Shown: positions 1-9,507 of the stretch, piece by piece
How the letters are laid out: each line of letters begins with the position of its first letter
Numbering within the stretch: the first letter of the stretch is position 1
Source of the DNA: a bacterium
GTDB taxonomy: Bacteria > JAJVIF01
Reading direction: 5' to 3'
Assembly: GCA_022072165.1 (NCBI GenBank)
Contig: JAJVIF010000003.1
Location: 186,001-250,000 of the forward strand
Length of the DNA: 64,000 nucleotides
Translations under genes and position numbers: made by a program
The notes under the pieces: generated by a model
What the model was told of the DNA's origin: nothing
Seen by the model: only the letters and a program-made list of their open reading frames with translations
Database searches by the model: none

Positions 1-2589
1 GGACGTGCGGACCTCCATATCAACAACGTGCGCCTCGTGTTTCTGGAAGATGGCGCGACGAGCTTCTACGGCGACCCCAACAATGCCGCAGTCGCCGGGA
101 ACATTGATCTCCTCGCCAATGCCAACGGGTACACGGCCCTCCCCGCCACCTTTGTCGCACCGCCATCGGGCGTCAGCGCGTCGCTCTTTCCCTTCAAAGT
201 TTTTGAGACCGGGGATCCCCTGGCGCAGCCGACCGGCAACTTCAGCGCCGTGACCGGCTGGACCGGCGTCCTCAATGACCCCACCGGCTACAACGTCTTC
301 AGGATGGGAGGCAGCGCTTCCACCGAAGCGCAGTTCCGCCTGTCCGGGTCCTCCCTGCTGCAGGGGCGCATCGCGCTCCTTGGAAACTACATCGTCTCGG
401 CGGCCAACAAGAATCAGCGTCCGACCCCTGACTACTACATGCCCGAAGGGGCGATGCCGGAAGCCTGGAAAGTCATGGTGACCCCACCGGCGACCTTCAC
501 TGCGGATCCGGTGGGACAGTTTGATGTGGTAACCGTCGAGGTGGCGGACTGGCAGCATGGTGGCGTGGTCGATGCCGGCTTCCCGGGCGCGGACCGCACC
601 GGCCTGAAAGCCAGTGGCGATGTTGCCTCGGTGCAGGTCAGCATTCCTGCCTTCAGCGCCAATGCCTTCGGCCCGGTCACCACGCCGACCAGCGGCTCTG
701 GCACCCTGGCCTCCCCGCTCTCTTATGAAGTTACGGTCTCGAAGCCGGACACCTACACCACGCCGGGCGACGTCCTGGGTCTTGTGAAAGTCACCGACAG
801 CCGCACCAACTACCTGGCTATCGACAAGACACTGAGCGCCGGGACGGGGCTGAGCCAGCTGGCGGAAGTCGCGACCTACCAGGTCTTCCGCTTCACCCTC
901 GATGCCCCCAACACGCCGCCCACCTGCGATGGCTATACGGTCAACGGGAATCTCCCCAGCCCCACACCGCTCGTCATCCCCTCCGGCTTCAATGCCAGCC
1001 TGTCGGTCGCGCTGGACTTTAGCTTTACCAACGACACCGATGGCACCATCACCGGTGTCGATGTTGACTGGAGCTATGACGGCAGCCTCTTCAATGTCGA
1101 GGCGACCCGCACAGATGCCGGGAGCCTGACCTCCCCCACCGGCTATACGGCCCCTGACACCATCGGCATTCGCTTCACCGATGACGATGGCGCGCAGACC
1201 ATCTGCACAGTGGCCATCGGCAATGTCTATACCCCCACGACCACCCTCAATCCGGCAACGATCTACCTATCGCAGTCGCAGACCACGAACAATGTCCCCA
1301 ACGGCAACGACATGAATCTCGGCCGCATTGAGAAGCAGTTTGACTCCTACGGCAACACGGTGTACGCCCTCCTGAAAGCCGACACCACCGCGACCACCGG
1401 CCTGGTCTACCTGGCCCGTTCCCTGGATGGTGGGACCACCTGGAACCTGGCGGACTCCGTCCAAATCGGATCGGGTCTGGCGGCCGGCACGGGCAACCGT
1501 TTCGCGACCGTGACCATGACGGTCAACGCGGATGGCAGCGCGATCTACATCGCCGGTATCGGTTCTCCGACCACCGGCTCGTCCGGCAACGTGGTCTTCA
1601 GCCGGGTCAACACGGCGAGCTGGACCCTGGATGCCAGCATCCGTGGTGTCCAGGTCGAAAACGCCACGACGGCCTTCGATCCGCTGTTTAACGGCTTCGA
1701 GACCGCCATCGCCGCGCACCCCACCAACCCGGAGATCGTTTACATCTGCTCAGATGACGAGACTCCGGCCCGCAAGCTGCGGGTGGTGCAGATCAGTAAC
1801 GCAAAGTCAGCGGCCTCCCCGGCGGGCCTGACGTTCAGCCGTGTCGGCGGTGGCGATGGAGTCGCCTATGCCACGGATGGCGCTCAGTACAATTCCATCT
1901 TCGACCCCCACCTCTTCATGGAGACCAACGGCACCGGCTCCCTCCACATCGTGGGGCAGGCAGGCGGCGGAACGGTCACGACGGGCGCGATCGCTTATCG
2001 CGAGTATGACCTCGCTTCCAATACCTTCGTTGGTGCTGGTGCGGTTCTGATGACCGACTTCACCGCCGTCGGGACACACAACAACCGGGAGCCCCGGGTG
2101 GCCGTCGGGACCGACGGACGTCCGGTGCTCGTGATCCGCAGCGACGGCGCATCCGGGCAGGACCGTGCCATGATCCGCAAGGCGGCCCTGAGCAACCCGC
2201 CGTACAACTTCAGCGCTGCCAAAACTGTGGATCCCGACTGGGATACCGCCACTACCGCGAATCAGGAGAAGCCGGAGATCGAGATTGATCCCGCCACTGG
2301 CCTCATCTACGTCACCACCACCGACACCCGCGACATCGGCAGCGGCGAGAGCAACTCGAGCAATCCCAGCTCCTGGGAAACCGTGTTCGATGCCGAGCTG
2401 AATGTCCTGATCGACGGCCGGAAGCTCGACTTCGCCGGCATCGGCGACAACGGCGATGGCGACCGTATCACCCGTCCGCTGCTGACGCTGAAAGGGAGCC
2501 CCACCACCAAGCGCTGGATTTACTTCTGGCAGGACGCCAGCCGGAAGAACACCGCGAATCCTGACATCAAAATCCGCATCGCCCAGTAG
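1..2589 (+). CDS. Giant surface lipoprotein paralog A, 5' truncated
   Basis: The reading frame is open from base 1, so the gene starts outside the window; 862 residues are visible. The first visible residues (GRADLHINNV) match residues of the next gene just after its HPF motif, so only the signal peptide and the CxxC-HPF domain are missing. Family landmarks follow: YYMPEGAMPEAW near residue 145, the VADWQ motif near 183, a PKD-like module with two cysteines starting PPTCDGY near 305, then a beta-propeller-like C-terminal half with an Asp-box (SLDGGTTW). It ends 192 bases before paralog B and has its own terminator. No enzymatic role can be assigned; ligand binding or adhesion at the cell surface is inferred from the domains. 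Confidence 0.85.
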   Translation, partial: GRADLHINNVRLVFLEDGATSFYGDPNNAAVAGNIDLLANANGYTALPATFVAPPSGVSASLFPFKVFETGDPLAQPTGNFSAVTGWTGVLNDPTGYNVFRMGGSASTEAQFRLSGSSLLQGRIALLGNYIVSAANKNQRPTPDYYMPEGAMPEAWKVMVTPPATFTADPVGQFDVVTVEVADWQHGGVVDAGFPGADRTGLKASGDVASVQVSIPAFSANAFGPVTTPTSGSGTLASPLSYEVTVSKPDTYTTPGDVLGLVKVTDSRTNYLAIDKTLSAGTGLSQLAEVATYQVFRFTLDAPNTPPTCDGYTVNGNLPSPTPLVIPSGFNASLSVALDFSFTNDTDGTITGVDVDWSYDGSLFNVEATRTDAGSLTSPTGYTAPDTIGIRFTDDDGAQTICTVAIGNVYTPTTTLNPATIYLSQSQTTNNVPNGNDMNLGRIEKQFDSYGNTVYALLKADTTATTGLVYLARSLDGGTTWNLADSVQIGSGLAAGTGNRFATVTMTVNADGSAIYIAGIGSPTTGSSGNVVFSRVNTASWTLDASIRGVQVENATTAFDPLFNGFETAIAAHPTNPEIVYICSDDETPARKLRVVQISNAKSAASPAGLTFSRVGGGDGVAYATDGAQYNSIFDPHLFMETNGTGSLHIVGQAGGGTVTTGAIAYREYDLASNTFVGAGAVLMTDFTAVGTHNNREPRVAVGTDGRPVLVIRSDGASGQDRAMIRKAALSNPPYNFSAAKTVDPDWDTATTANQEKPEIEIDPATGLIYVTTTDTRDIGSGESNSSNPSSWETVFDAELNVLIDGRKLDFAGIGDNGDGDRITRPLLTLKGSPTTKRWIYFWQDASRKNTANPDIKIRIAQ

Positions 2590-2613
2590 TCCTCCTGCTG
2601 GTCTGCTCTGTCT

Positions 2614-2652
2614 GGCCGCCCTGCACTCCCCCAGGGCGGCCTTGTGGTTTTT
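2614..2652 (+). terminator. Rho-independent terminator after paralog A
   Basis: A perfect 10-bp stem GGCCGCCCTG/CAGGGCGGCC with an 8-base loop is followed by TTGTGGTTTTT, 24 bases after the stop codon. Confidence 0.8.
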
Positions 2653-2781
2653 CATTCTGCTGGCGACGCCTCAGAGACTTGCAACGTCCGTGCAATCCCG
2701 ATGTGACTTGTTTGCAATCCCACCCCCATACGCTGTTCAGAGCCAGCCACCTCATCTTTCACTCAACAGGAGACCGTGTCC

Positions 2782-5700
2782 ATGTATCTGCTATCTGCCA
2801 GCCGGCGATGGGCTTTGCCGCTGCTGAGCCTGTCACTGTTGGGAGCGATCGCGGGCTGTTCCCGGGGGTCCGCCTCCCTCAGCTCCCCTGATACTGCCCG
2901 CCCTGCGGGTTCAGACCTGCCCCCGCTGATGTCTCTGATACACACCGACAACGACGTCCTGACCACCGGTCAGTCCCCGCTGGGGGTCTTCGACTTTGCC
3001 TACGATGCTGCGAGCAACAGTGCGAGTCTCACGCCGCTGCGGGCTGCCACCGCGATTGGCGTCGGCTCAAACATCGCCACTGATGTCACCGCCGCCCTGT
3101 CAACTGCGACCTTTGGATGCCCCAGTTGCTTTGCGATCACGTCTGTTGATCGCGAGGTGATTGATGGACAGAGTGTCCTGACCCTGGGATTGCGCGTACG
3201 CCATCCGTTCCAGGCCCCTTCGATACCCACCTCCCGGGCGGACCTGCACATCAACAATGTCCGGCTGGTGTTCCAAAGCCTCGGGACGCAGGAGTTCTTT
3301 GGGGATGCGCCGAACGACCCGCTGGTAACCGGCAACGTGATCCGCATCCGGAACGCTGATGGGTATGCCCTGCTCCCCACCACCTTTATCCCGCTGCCTG
3401 AGGGTGTCACGGGCAATCTGTTCCCCTTCAAAGTCTTCGAAACGGGGGACAATCAGTCGAATCCCTTCGGCAACTTCCAGCCAACCACCGGCTGGAGCAG
3501 CGTCCTGAGCACGCCGACCGGCTTCAATGTCCTGCCCATGGGGGGCGAAGCCACCACCGACCTGCAGATCAATCTGCCCGGCACCCAGACGCAGCAGATC
3601 AGTGGACGCATTGCACTCCTCGCGAACTTTGTGGTCTCCGCCGGGAATCGCAGTCAGCGCCCCACCCCCACGTATTACATGCCCGAAGGGGCGATGCTGG
3701 AAGCCTGGAGCGTGGAGGTGACCACCCCGGGTCCCTTCCTCGGCGGCGGTGAGGAAGTCGGCACCGTCTCTGTAGCAGTCGCGGACTGGCAGGCCACCGC
3801 GAGTCAGGACCCCCTTTTTCCGGATACCGCGAATCCCGGAGGCCTCCTGGCGGATTCCCTCCCGGCCAGTGTGCTGGTGGACATTCCAGGCTTCAACGCC
3901 AGCGGTCCGTTCGGTCCCGCCGGCGCGCCTGTCAGCGGTACCGGGACCCCGGTAGATCCGCTGGTCTATGAACTCAGCATCACCAAGCCCGCTGGGACCC
4001 CGGCCGGGACTTACCCGGTGCTGGTCAAGGTCCTGGATACCCGAAGCAATCAGGATGCCCTGAATGCCAGTCTGAGTGTCACGACCGGACTCTCTATGCT
4101 GGAGCAGATCGCGACCTACCAGACGGGCACCATCTCGGTCGGCGTCGGCGATGCCCCTCCAACTTGCGGCGGCTACAACCTGACACCGCCACCAGTGAGT
4201 GGAACCGTGAACGTGGCACCGTTTGTCAACGTGGTAGCCGCCTTCGATGGCACCAACGACGACAACGGCATAGCACTGGTCGAAATGGACTGGGACTATG
4301 ACGGGACTTTCGCCCTCTCTTCCGACCCCGCCTATCGCTCGACCGCTTCACTGAGCAACCTTAGCTACCAGTACGACACCCTTGGGCTCCGCACCGTCGC
4401 CATTCGGTTCACCGACACCATCGGTCAGACCAATAACCCGGTCTGCACGTTCCTCGTGAATGTCACCACCGCAAGCCTGCCACCGTACTGCGGCGGCTTC
4501 ACGATCAACGGGAATCTCCCCGGTCCCCAGACCCTCACTGGCGGCTGCCCGGTCACCCTCGCCTTTGACTGGACCAACGATCCGGACGGCAACATCAACT
4601 ACGTCGAAGTGGACTGGGATTATGACGGCACTTTCGCCAGTTCAGGCGACCCGGACTACTCCCAGCTCTTCGAGTCCTCGATTGTGGACTCCCTGACCCG
4701 GGTCCTCCTCTCCACCCGCACCATTGCCCTCCGGTGGACCGACCTGACCATGGAGAGCAATGATCCCGCCACCTGCCAGTACGTCATCACTGTGACCGGC
4801 GGAGTCTCCGGTCCGGCCGCGAGTCTGATCCCCAACTCCTATCTTGCGAACGCCGCCCGCATCCAGCCGGTGGATCATCGGACGCCGGTCGCGAGCCACG
4901 GTGACAACGTGTATGTGCTTATCCGCAAGTCCGGCACTCCGTTCAACTCGTACATCTTTCGCTCTGCGGACGGTGGGCAGACCTGGGGCCCCGGCACAGA
5001 AGTCGGGAATGCTGGAGTCGGCACGGGTACTGGCGGAGCTGGCAACTACACGACCCTCGCCCTGGCCGTCACCGCAAGTGGCAAGCTGCTGCTGTTCGGC
5101 GCTGAGTTTGGGGGACCCTTTGCTTACTGGATCAATCGCCTGGAGAACAGCGGGGTGAACGAAGTCGCCTTTGATCCGGCAGCGACAAACGTCCTGATGT
5201 TCAATGCGGCTGGGGGGACCGATACGTTCCCCTTCGCGACCGGGTTCCACGCCGACCCCTCGGTCCAGACCGACCCCACGGACGCCAGCATCGCGTATGT
5301 GGCGGCCACGGATGGCATCGCCGGGAACAACTCCCAGCGCGTCAGACTCGTGCGCGTCAACAACGCCAGCAGCGGCACGCTCAGCTTCAGCCTGCTGGGG
5401 GATGCCTTCAGCTCGCCGGGGCAGTCCAACTTCGAGCCGCTGATCCGGGTGGATGGTGAAGGCGATGTCCACTGCATCGTCAAAAACACCAATGTCCTGA
5501 AGTACAAGGAATACAAGAAGGGTGCGGGGAGTATCCCTGCCGATCAGACTCTGAGCACCATCATCGGCGTCCCCTTTAACCCCTACATGGCCATCGGCGG
5601 TGATCTGCTGCCGGTGGTCACCTACGACCTCTCGAGCGATGTCTACCTGCTCAAAGCCTCCAATGCCACCGCGCCTACTTTTGGTGCATCGACGCCGGTC

Positions 5701-6051
5701 CTGGCTTCCAGCTCCGTGGTCAGCACGCAGGTCCGCCCGTTCGTCGATGTCGACAAGACCAACAACAACATCTTCGTCTCTTACGGCGACAACCGCTACG
5801 GCGGGACGGAGTCGAGCACCCTGCGACTCGCCACGACCCTGAGCGTCTGGAACAGTGCCCTGACCTCGACCCTCGTCTGCGATCTGCAGGTGGATGGTCC
5901 AGGGACAGACGACAACAACAACAACTTCGGCGATTCCATCGTCCACATCACCCAGGACTTCAGCCCCTCCGCAAAGCGCTATCTGGTCTTTTGGCTGGAT
6001 GGTGATGCCGCAGCCAACACCGATCCGCTCTATTGCCGGGTCTATCAGTAA
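2782..6051 (+). CDS. Giant surface lipoprotein paralog B (CxxC-HPF domain, two PKD-like modules, Asp-box repeats)
   Basis: 1089 residues. ATG 2782 is chosen over GTG 2776 because AGGAG at 2768-2772 lies 9 bases from it. A lipoprotein signal ends in LLGAIAGC (Cys about residue 27). The family domain follows: CPSC near residue 112, HPF 24 residues after the second Cys, RADLHINN, then YYMPEGAMLEAW and VAVADWQ. Two PKD-like modules begin PPTCGGY and PPYCGGF and contain WDYDGTF strands. The C-terminal half carries an Asp-box (SADGGQTW) and looks like a sialidase-type beta-propeller. It is probably exported and lipid-anchored. Tandem arrangement and similarity to paralog A suggest duplication. Substrate unknown. 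Confidence 0.88.
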   Translation: MYLLSASRRWALPLLSLSLLGAIAGCSRGSASLSSPDTARPAGSDLPPLMSLIHTDNDVLTTGQSPLGVFDFAYDAASNSASLTPLRAATAIGVGSNIATDVTAALSTATFGCPSCFAITSVDREVIDGQSVLTLGLRVRHPFQAPSIPTSRADLHINNVRLVFQSLGTQEFFGDAPNDPLVTGNVIRIRNADGYALLPTTFIPLPEGVTGNLFPFKVFETGDNQSNPFGNFQPTTGWSSVLSTPTGFNVLPMGGEATTDLQINLPGTQTQQISGRIALLANFVVSAGNRSQRPTPTYYMPEGAMLEAWSVEVTTPGPFLGGGEEVGTVSVAVADWQATASQDPLFPDTANPGGLLADSLPASVLVDIPGFNASGPFGPAGAPVSGTGTPVDPLVYELSITKPAGTPAGTYPVLVKVLDTRSNQDALNASLSVTTGLSMLEQIATYQTGTISVGVGDAPPTCGGYNLTPPPVSGTVNVAPFVNVVAAFDGTNDDNGIALVEMDWDYDGTFALSSDPAYRSTASLSNLSYQYDTLGLRTVAIRFTDTIGQTNNPVCTFLVNVTTASLPPYCGGFTINGNLPGPQTLTGGCPVTLAFDWTNDPDGNINYVEVDWDYDGTFASSGDPDYSQLFESSIVDSLTRVLLSTRTIALRWTDLTMESNDPATCQYVITVTGGVSGPAASLIPNSYLANAARIQPVDHRTPVASHGDNVYVLIRKSGTPFNSYIFRSADGGQTWGPGTEVGNAGVGTGTGGAGNYTTLALAVTASGKLLLFGAEFGGPFAYWINRLENSGVNEVAFDPAATNVLMFNAAGGTDTFPFATGFHADPSVQTDPTDASIAYVAATDGIAGNNSQRVRLVRVNNASSGTLSFSLLGDAFSSPGQSNFEPLIRVDGEGDVHCIVKNTNVLKYKEYKKGAGSIPADQTLSTIIGVPFNPYMAIGGDLLPVVTYDLSSDVYLLKASNATAPTFGASTPVLASSSVVSTQVRPFVDVDKTNNNIFVSYGDNRYGGTESSTLRLATTLSVWNSALTSTLVCDLQVDGPGTDDNNNNFGDSIVHITQDFSPSAKRYLVFWLDGDAAANTDPLYCRVYQ

Positions 6052-6088
6052 GTTCCAACGCATCACGCTCCCTCCGCCCTTGGTCTCC

Positions 6089-6128
6089 AGCGCTCCCGGA
6101 TTGCAGCCGGGAGCGCTTTGCTTTTCCT
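6089..6128 (+). terminator. Rho-independent terminator after paralog B
   Basis: The 11-bp stem AGCGCTCCCGG/CCGGGAGCGCT (6089-6099 with 6107-6117) is followed by TTGCTTTTCC, 38 bases after the stop codon. Confidence 0.8.
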
Positions 6129-6224
6129 TGCTGCCGCTGGTGAAGATCAGTGCGTGGCCGACAATCCAATGTGCAACGGTCGATGGCTGCTGCTGTCGAT
6201 CCGGAAAGTCATGAAAAGACGTAG

Positions 6225-6600
6225 CGACATGATTTGCTGCGCCGCTCAGAGGTTTTGCGTCCTGCCCATCGCGACGTGGCGTCGCGGCCCCCACCGACGC
6301 GGGCGTCGGACCACCGGGCGACCAGGGGTCGCCCCTCCGAGTCCATCCCACATCCAGCAATGCTTGGACAGCACTCCGCTGGTGGGTCGACCTCCAGGTC
6401 GATGGGTAGGGGGACTTGAGTCCCCAACACGGCAGCGCATAGAACTGTACGGACCACGCATCACGTCCCGGGTCTGAAGACCCGGTCTCCGGCGCAGGCG
6501 CATTCACTGCCCTAGCGACGAAGTGGGTCCCCCCCCGCTTGCGGGGGTGGTCGCATAGCGACCGGGGGCTCTCCGTAGCGACCGGGGGCTCCTGCCGGAT
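6225..6600. repeat. Palindrome-module island R1
   Basis: Non-coding island between convergent genes. In order it holds: a GACGT/GCGTC stem block and the block with CGACGCGGGCGTCG and GGGCGACC-GGTCGCCC stems; TCGACCTCCAGGTCGA; GGGGACTTGAGTCCCC at 6410-6425; a tag hairpin CCGGGTC-TGAA-GACCCGG at 6468-6485; and a CCCCGCTTGCGGGG stem followed by repeated GCGACCGGGGGCTC. The same modules recur in seven other islands of this window. No convincing ORF lies in it. Confidence 0.8.
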
Positions 6601-6609
6601 CCCGCAGAC

Positions 6610-6641
6610 ATAAAGCAACCGCCCCCGGATGCCGGGGGCGG
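6610..6641 (-). terminator. Terminator of the secretin gene
   Basis: Read on the minus strand, the perfect stem CCGCCCCCGG/CCGGGGGCGG is followed by TTGCTTTAT. It lies about 80 bases past the secretin stop codon. Confidence 0.75.
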
Positions 6642-6721
6642 GCCTCGCTCTACCTCGGGCAGGAGGTCTCGCGAAGTGGACGGTGGTGCGACGGTGAACT
6701 ACTACAGCGCTTGCGGCCCGG

Positions 6722-9121
6722 CTAGTCGCTCAGGCCCGCGCGCTGATTCGGGCCATAGAAGGTGTACCGGTCATCGGCGACTCCGCCCGCCCGGACATCT
6801 TCTTCAGAGTAGATCTGGGCCTGCACCTCAGCCGGGTTCTTCACCTGCTGCAGGGTCAGGAAGATGAGGAGCTCGGTCTCGTCATCCTGACGTGACTTCG
6901 AGCGGAACAGATTCCCGATCAGCGGCAGGTCGCCGAGGATCGGTACTTTAGCCGTGCTCTCGGCGATTTCCCGCTGAATCAGGCCACCGATAACCAGGGT
7001 TTCAGCATCCCGCAGTTGCACATTGGTGGTGACGGTGCGGGTGCGGAAGCCCGGAATCCCGGAGACCGCAAGTCCGAAGTCGACGGTCCGGACTGTCGGG
7101 TTCAGGGTGACGGTGATCATCCCGGTGGAATCGACTTGTGGTGTCGCGTTCAACTCGATGCCGAACTCCCGGAAGTCGACGATGTTGAAGCCGTTCTCGT
7201 TCTGGAAGGTGTACGGAATCTCGCCACCGACCCGGAACTTCGCTTCGTGGCCCGCCATCGTGACAATGTTGGGCTGACTGAGGATCTTCGCCCGACGGCT
7301 CGTTTCCAGCGCTTTGAGGAAGAAGTCCAGCGGGTCGTAGGTCATGTCGCCGACGTTCGGGTTGTTCACGATGCCCGGCTTCAGGCTGATGTCGAAGAGG
7401 CCACCGCCCGGGAACTCCGGATCCAGGATGTCGCTCAGGACGCCGAAGCTGAAGTCGCCGCTTTCGGTTTTCGCGCCAGATCCCATCTGGCGGAAGAGCT
7501 CATCCTTGTCGCGGTTGTTGAGTTCCACCATGCGGACCTTGATCAGGACCTGGATGGCCGAGTCGATCTCGATGAGATTGACCACATTCTCCGCAGCTCC
7601 CTGAGCGATCAGGGCCGCCCGATTCTTGAGTGATTCATTGGTCACGGACCCCTCGAGCACGACCGTTTTGTCGCCGACAAAGCTCACCTTCACGCCCTGA
7701 TCATTCAGGACCTGCGCGAGCTCCTGCCGTCGCCCTTCCATGCTGACACTGACATCGATGGTCCGGACTGTTCGGCCGATCCCCTCTTCCCAAGTAATCA
7801 ACGAAGTCCGGCCGGAGCCCTTGGCGGTCAGCAGCAGCTCACTCTGAGAGAGCACATTGATCGCCAGGACTTCCGGGTCTCCCACGCTGGTCCGCGCCAG
7901 GCGATTGACCGGCACGATGACACTCTCACCCTTGAAGAGATAGAGCGCAGGGGCGGACTTCTCGCTCATCGGCACGACTTCGGGCTGAGCGGGAGGGGTA
8001 TAGGTGGCGGGTCCACCGGTGCTCGGCGTTGGGGCAGGTGCGGCCTTGGGAACTGGCTCACTTTTGGTTTCCAGTTCCGTGATGCGAATGTCCATCGGCG
8101 GCTCGGCATCGGCCGCGAGGTCCATCTCCGCTTTGTTCTGCGCTCCCTGGATAGCCGCAGGATCCCAGGCCGGTGTATCAGCACCAGGCGCGACCCAGTC
8201 CTTGCCAGAGAAGGGCACATCATTGCTGGTCGCTTCCGCCTTGGGGGCTTTGGTCGAGGCCACGGCGACTTCAATGCCCTCAGGCGTCAGGCGGTCGGTG
8301 AAACTCACATAGCTGTTGAGATAGCAGACCACTTTGGTGTAACCGCCCGCTGCCGCCTTATAGATGCGGACTCCCTCGACCAGCGGCTGCTCCAGCTGGG
8401 CGATTTCGGTCAGGTCGTAACGAATCGCCGTCGCAGCCACGCCAGCAGGGCGGGCGGGGGTCTCAAAGACCAGCCGGTTGGGGAAGCGCTCCAGCCAGAC
8501 GGTGTAGCTGCCGACTTCCGGATACTTGAAGAGGATCGAGCCTCCATCGGCACCCGCATTGATGCTGACCGGCAGCGCATCGAGCACGACCGTATCAGCC
8601 ACCGGCTGAGTTTGTGTGGGGAGCGCGGTGGTGAGGGCCTGCGGAATCGGCGGCAGCGACGCGGGCTGCGACGCCAGGATGTCCGCCCCGGTCGTGAAGC
8701 TGATGGTCAGATGCTCCTGGTCCTGGGTGATACCAGGCACGACACGTCCGAAGGACGACGGGTGTTCGATCACCACGCGCACGATGTCGGAGCGGAACTG
8801 TCCCAGGCGTACCCGGGTCATGATCTGCCCCCCTTCCACCGGCAGGGAGATGGTCCCGGAGCCCTTGATCGCCAGACGCGCCGGTGCGAGGTCCACCACT
8901 GTACGCTGGGGATTGGCCAGGTGAGAGATGGTCGGATTCAGCGTGCCGGAAGTGACAAGCTGCACGACCGACGCGGTGTCATTGATCTGCACCGCTGTAA
9001 CCGGAATCGGTGCGCTGGCAGCGAATCCGGTACTCACAGCCAGCAGACAGGCCGCCAGCGTGAGCGTAAGACCCCGCAGAGGCCGGGTGGCCGGGTGGGG
9101 AGTTGCGGGTGAGCCCTTCAT
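6722..9121 (-). CDS. cpaC: Pilus secretin with AMIN domain (CpaC/RcpA-like)
   Basis: 799 residues. Forms the outer-membrane channel of a Flp/Tad-type pilus or related secretion system. Start ATG 9121 has AAGGA 8 bases upstream and opens a signal peptide cut near TGFAASA. Domains: AMIN (about 40-130, PVTAVQ...VRLGQFRSDIVRVVIE), a Pro/Ala linker, a CpaC-type pilus N-domain (about 393-465, LYLFKGESVIVPV), a BON-like segment (about 475-520), and the secretin core (about 520-757) with VPILGDLPLIGNLF near the end. AMIN is usual in PilQ but not expected in CpaC, so the protein looks hybrid. The upstream gene is cpaB. Function confident; exact system (Tad or other type IV pilus) less so. Confidence 0.88.
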   Translation of the reverse strand: MKGSPATPHPATRPLRGLTLTLAACLLAVSTGFAASAPIPVTAVQINDTASVVQLVTSGTLNPTISHLANPQRTVVDLAPARLAIKGSGTISLPVEGGQIMTRVRLGQFRSDIVRVVIEHPSSFGRVVPGITQDQEHLTISFTTGADILASQPASLPPIPQALTTALPTQTQPVADTVVLDALPVSINAGADGGSILFKYPEVGSYTVWLERFPNRLVFETPARPAGVAATAIRYDLTEIAQLEQPLVEGVRIYKAAAGGYTKVVCYLNSYVSFTDRLTPEGIEVAVASTKAPKAEATSNDVPFSGKDWVAPGADTPAWDPAAIQGAQNKAEMDLAADAEPPMDIRITELETKSEPVPKAAPAPTPSTGGPATYTPPAQPEVVPMSEKSAPALYLFKGESVIVPVNRLARTSVGDPEVLAINVLSQSELLLTAKGSGRTSLITWEEGIGRTVRTIDVSVSMEGRRQELAQVLNDQGVKVSFVGDKTVVLEGSVTNESLKNRAALIAQGAAENVVNLIEIDSAIQVLIKVRMVELNNRDKDELFRQMGSGAKTESGDFSFGVLSDILDPEFPGGGLFDISLKPGIVNNPNVGDMTYDPLDFFLKALETSRRAKILSQPNIVTMAGHEAKFRVGGEIPYTFQNENGFNIVDFREFGIELNATPQVDSTGMITVTLNPTVRTVDFGLAVSGIPGFRTRTVTTNVQLRDAETLVIGGLIQREIAESTAKVPILGDLPLIGNLFRSKSRQDDETELLIFLTLQQVKNPAEVQAQIYSEEDVRAGGVADDRYTFYGPNQRAGLSD

Positions 9122-9507
9122 GTGATCCATCCTTGGAGGCACGGAGTCGCCTTATGACAGGCGTATGCAGGCCAGGTGTGTCCGTTCAGGTCTCACCGAC
9201 CGGCGTCCATCCGGCAGTTGAGCGGACCTGGCTGGGGGCCAGCTTGCGGCCGGCGTTGCACCATTCCCCAGTCAGCACCTGAAAGAAACCGTCGCAGCCA
9301 TCCATCCAGCAGAGGCACAGCCGTAGCAGGCCTCCAGGGATGAGATGCCACTGGTGTTTTCGGCAGTGAGTGGACTGGCTGAAGGGTCAGATTTCCTGAC
9401 TCAGTCACAGTCCAGACGTGGATTCCACAACTCCCGCTTGTGGAGTCCCCGGCCTGGAGCGTCCCAGACCGGGGGGTGATATGTGAGGAGGGATGGGGTC
9501 TTAGCGA
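9122..9507. other. 386-base gap between cpaB and cpaC
   Basis: No credible gene. Two adjacent inverted repeats sit just past the cpaB stop: TCCACAA/TTGTGGA (9424-9444) and an imperfect CCCCGG...CCGGGG stem (9447-9475). Neither has a T-run, so they are not clear terminators. I looked for c-di-GMP and cobalamin riboswitch motifs on the minus strand and saw none. Confidence 0.5.

Noticed and set aside
4642-6618. 658-residue antisense frame over paralog B
   Set aside because: It runs over the paralog B 3' half and island R1, has no family motif, and B has a strong protein-level match to its paralogs.
9193-9408. 71-residue frame in the cpaB-cpaC gap
   Set aside because: Arg/Pro/Gly-rich composition, no ribosome site and no similarity.
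9122-9507. c-di-GMP or cobalamin riboswitch before cpaC
   Set aside because: Core motifs were looked for on the minus strand and not found.
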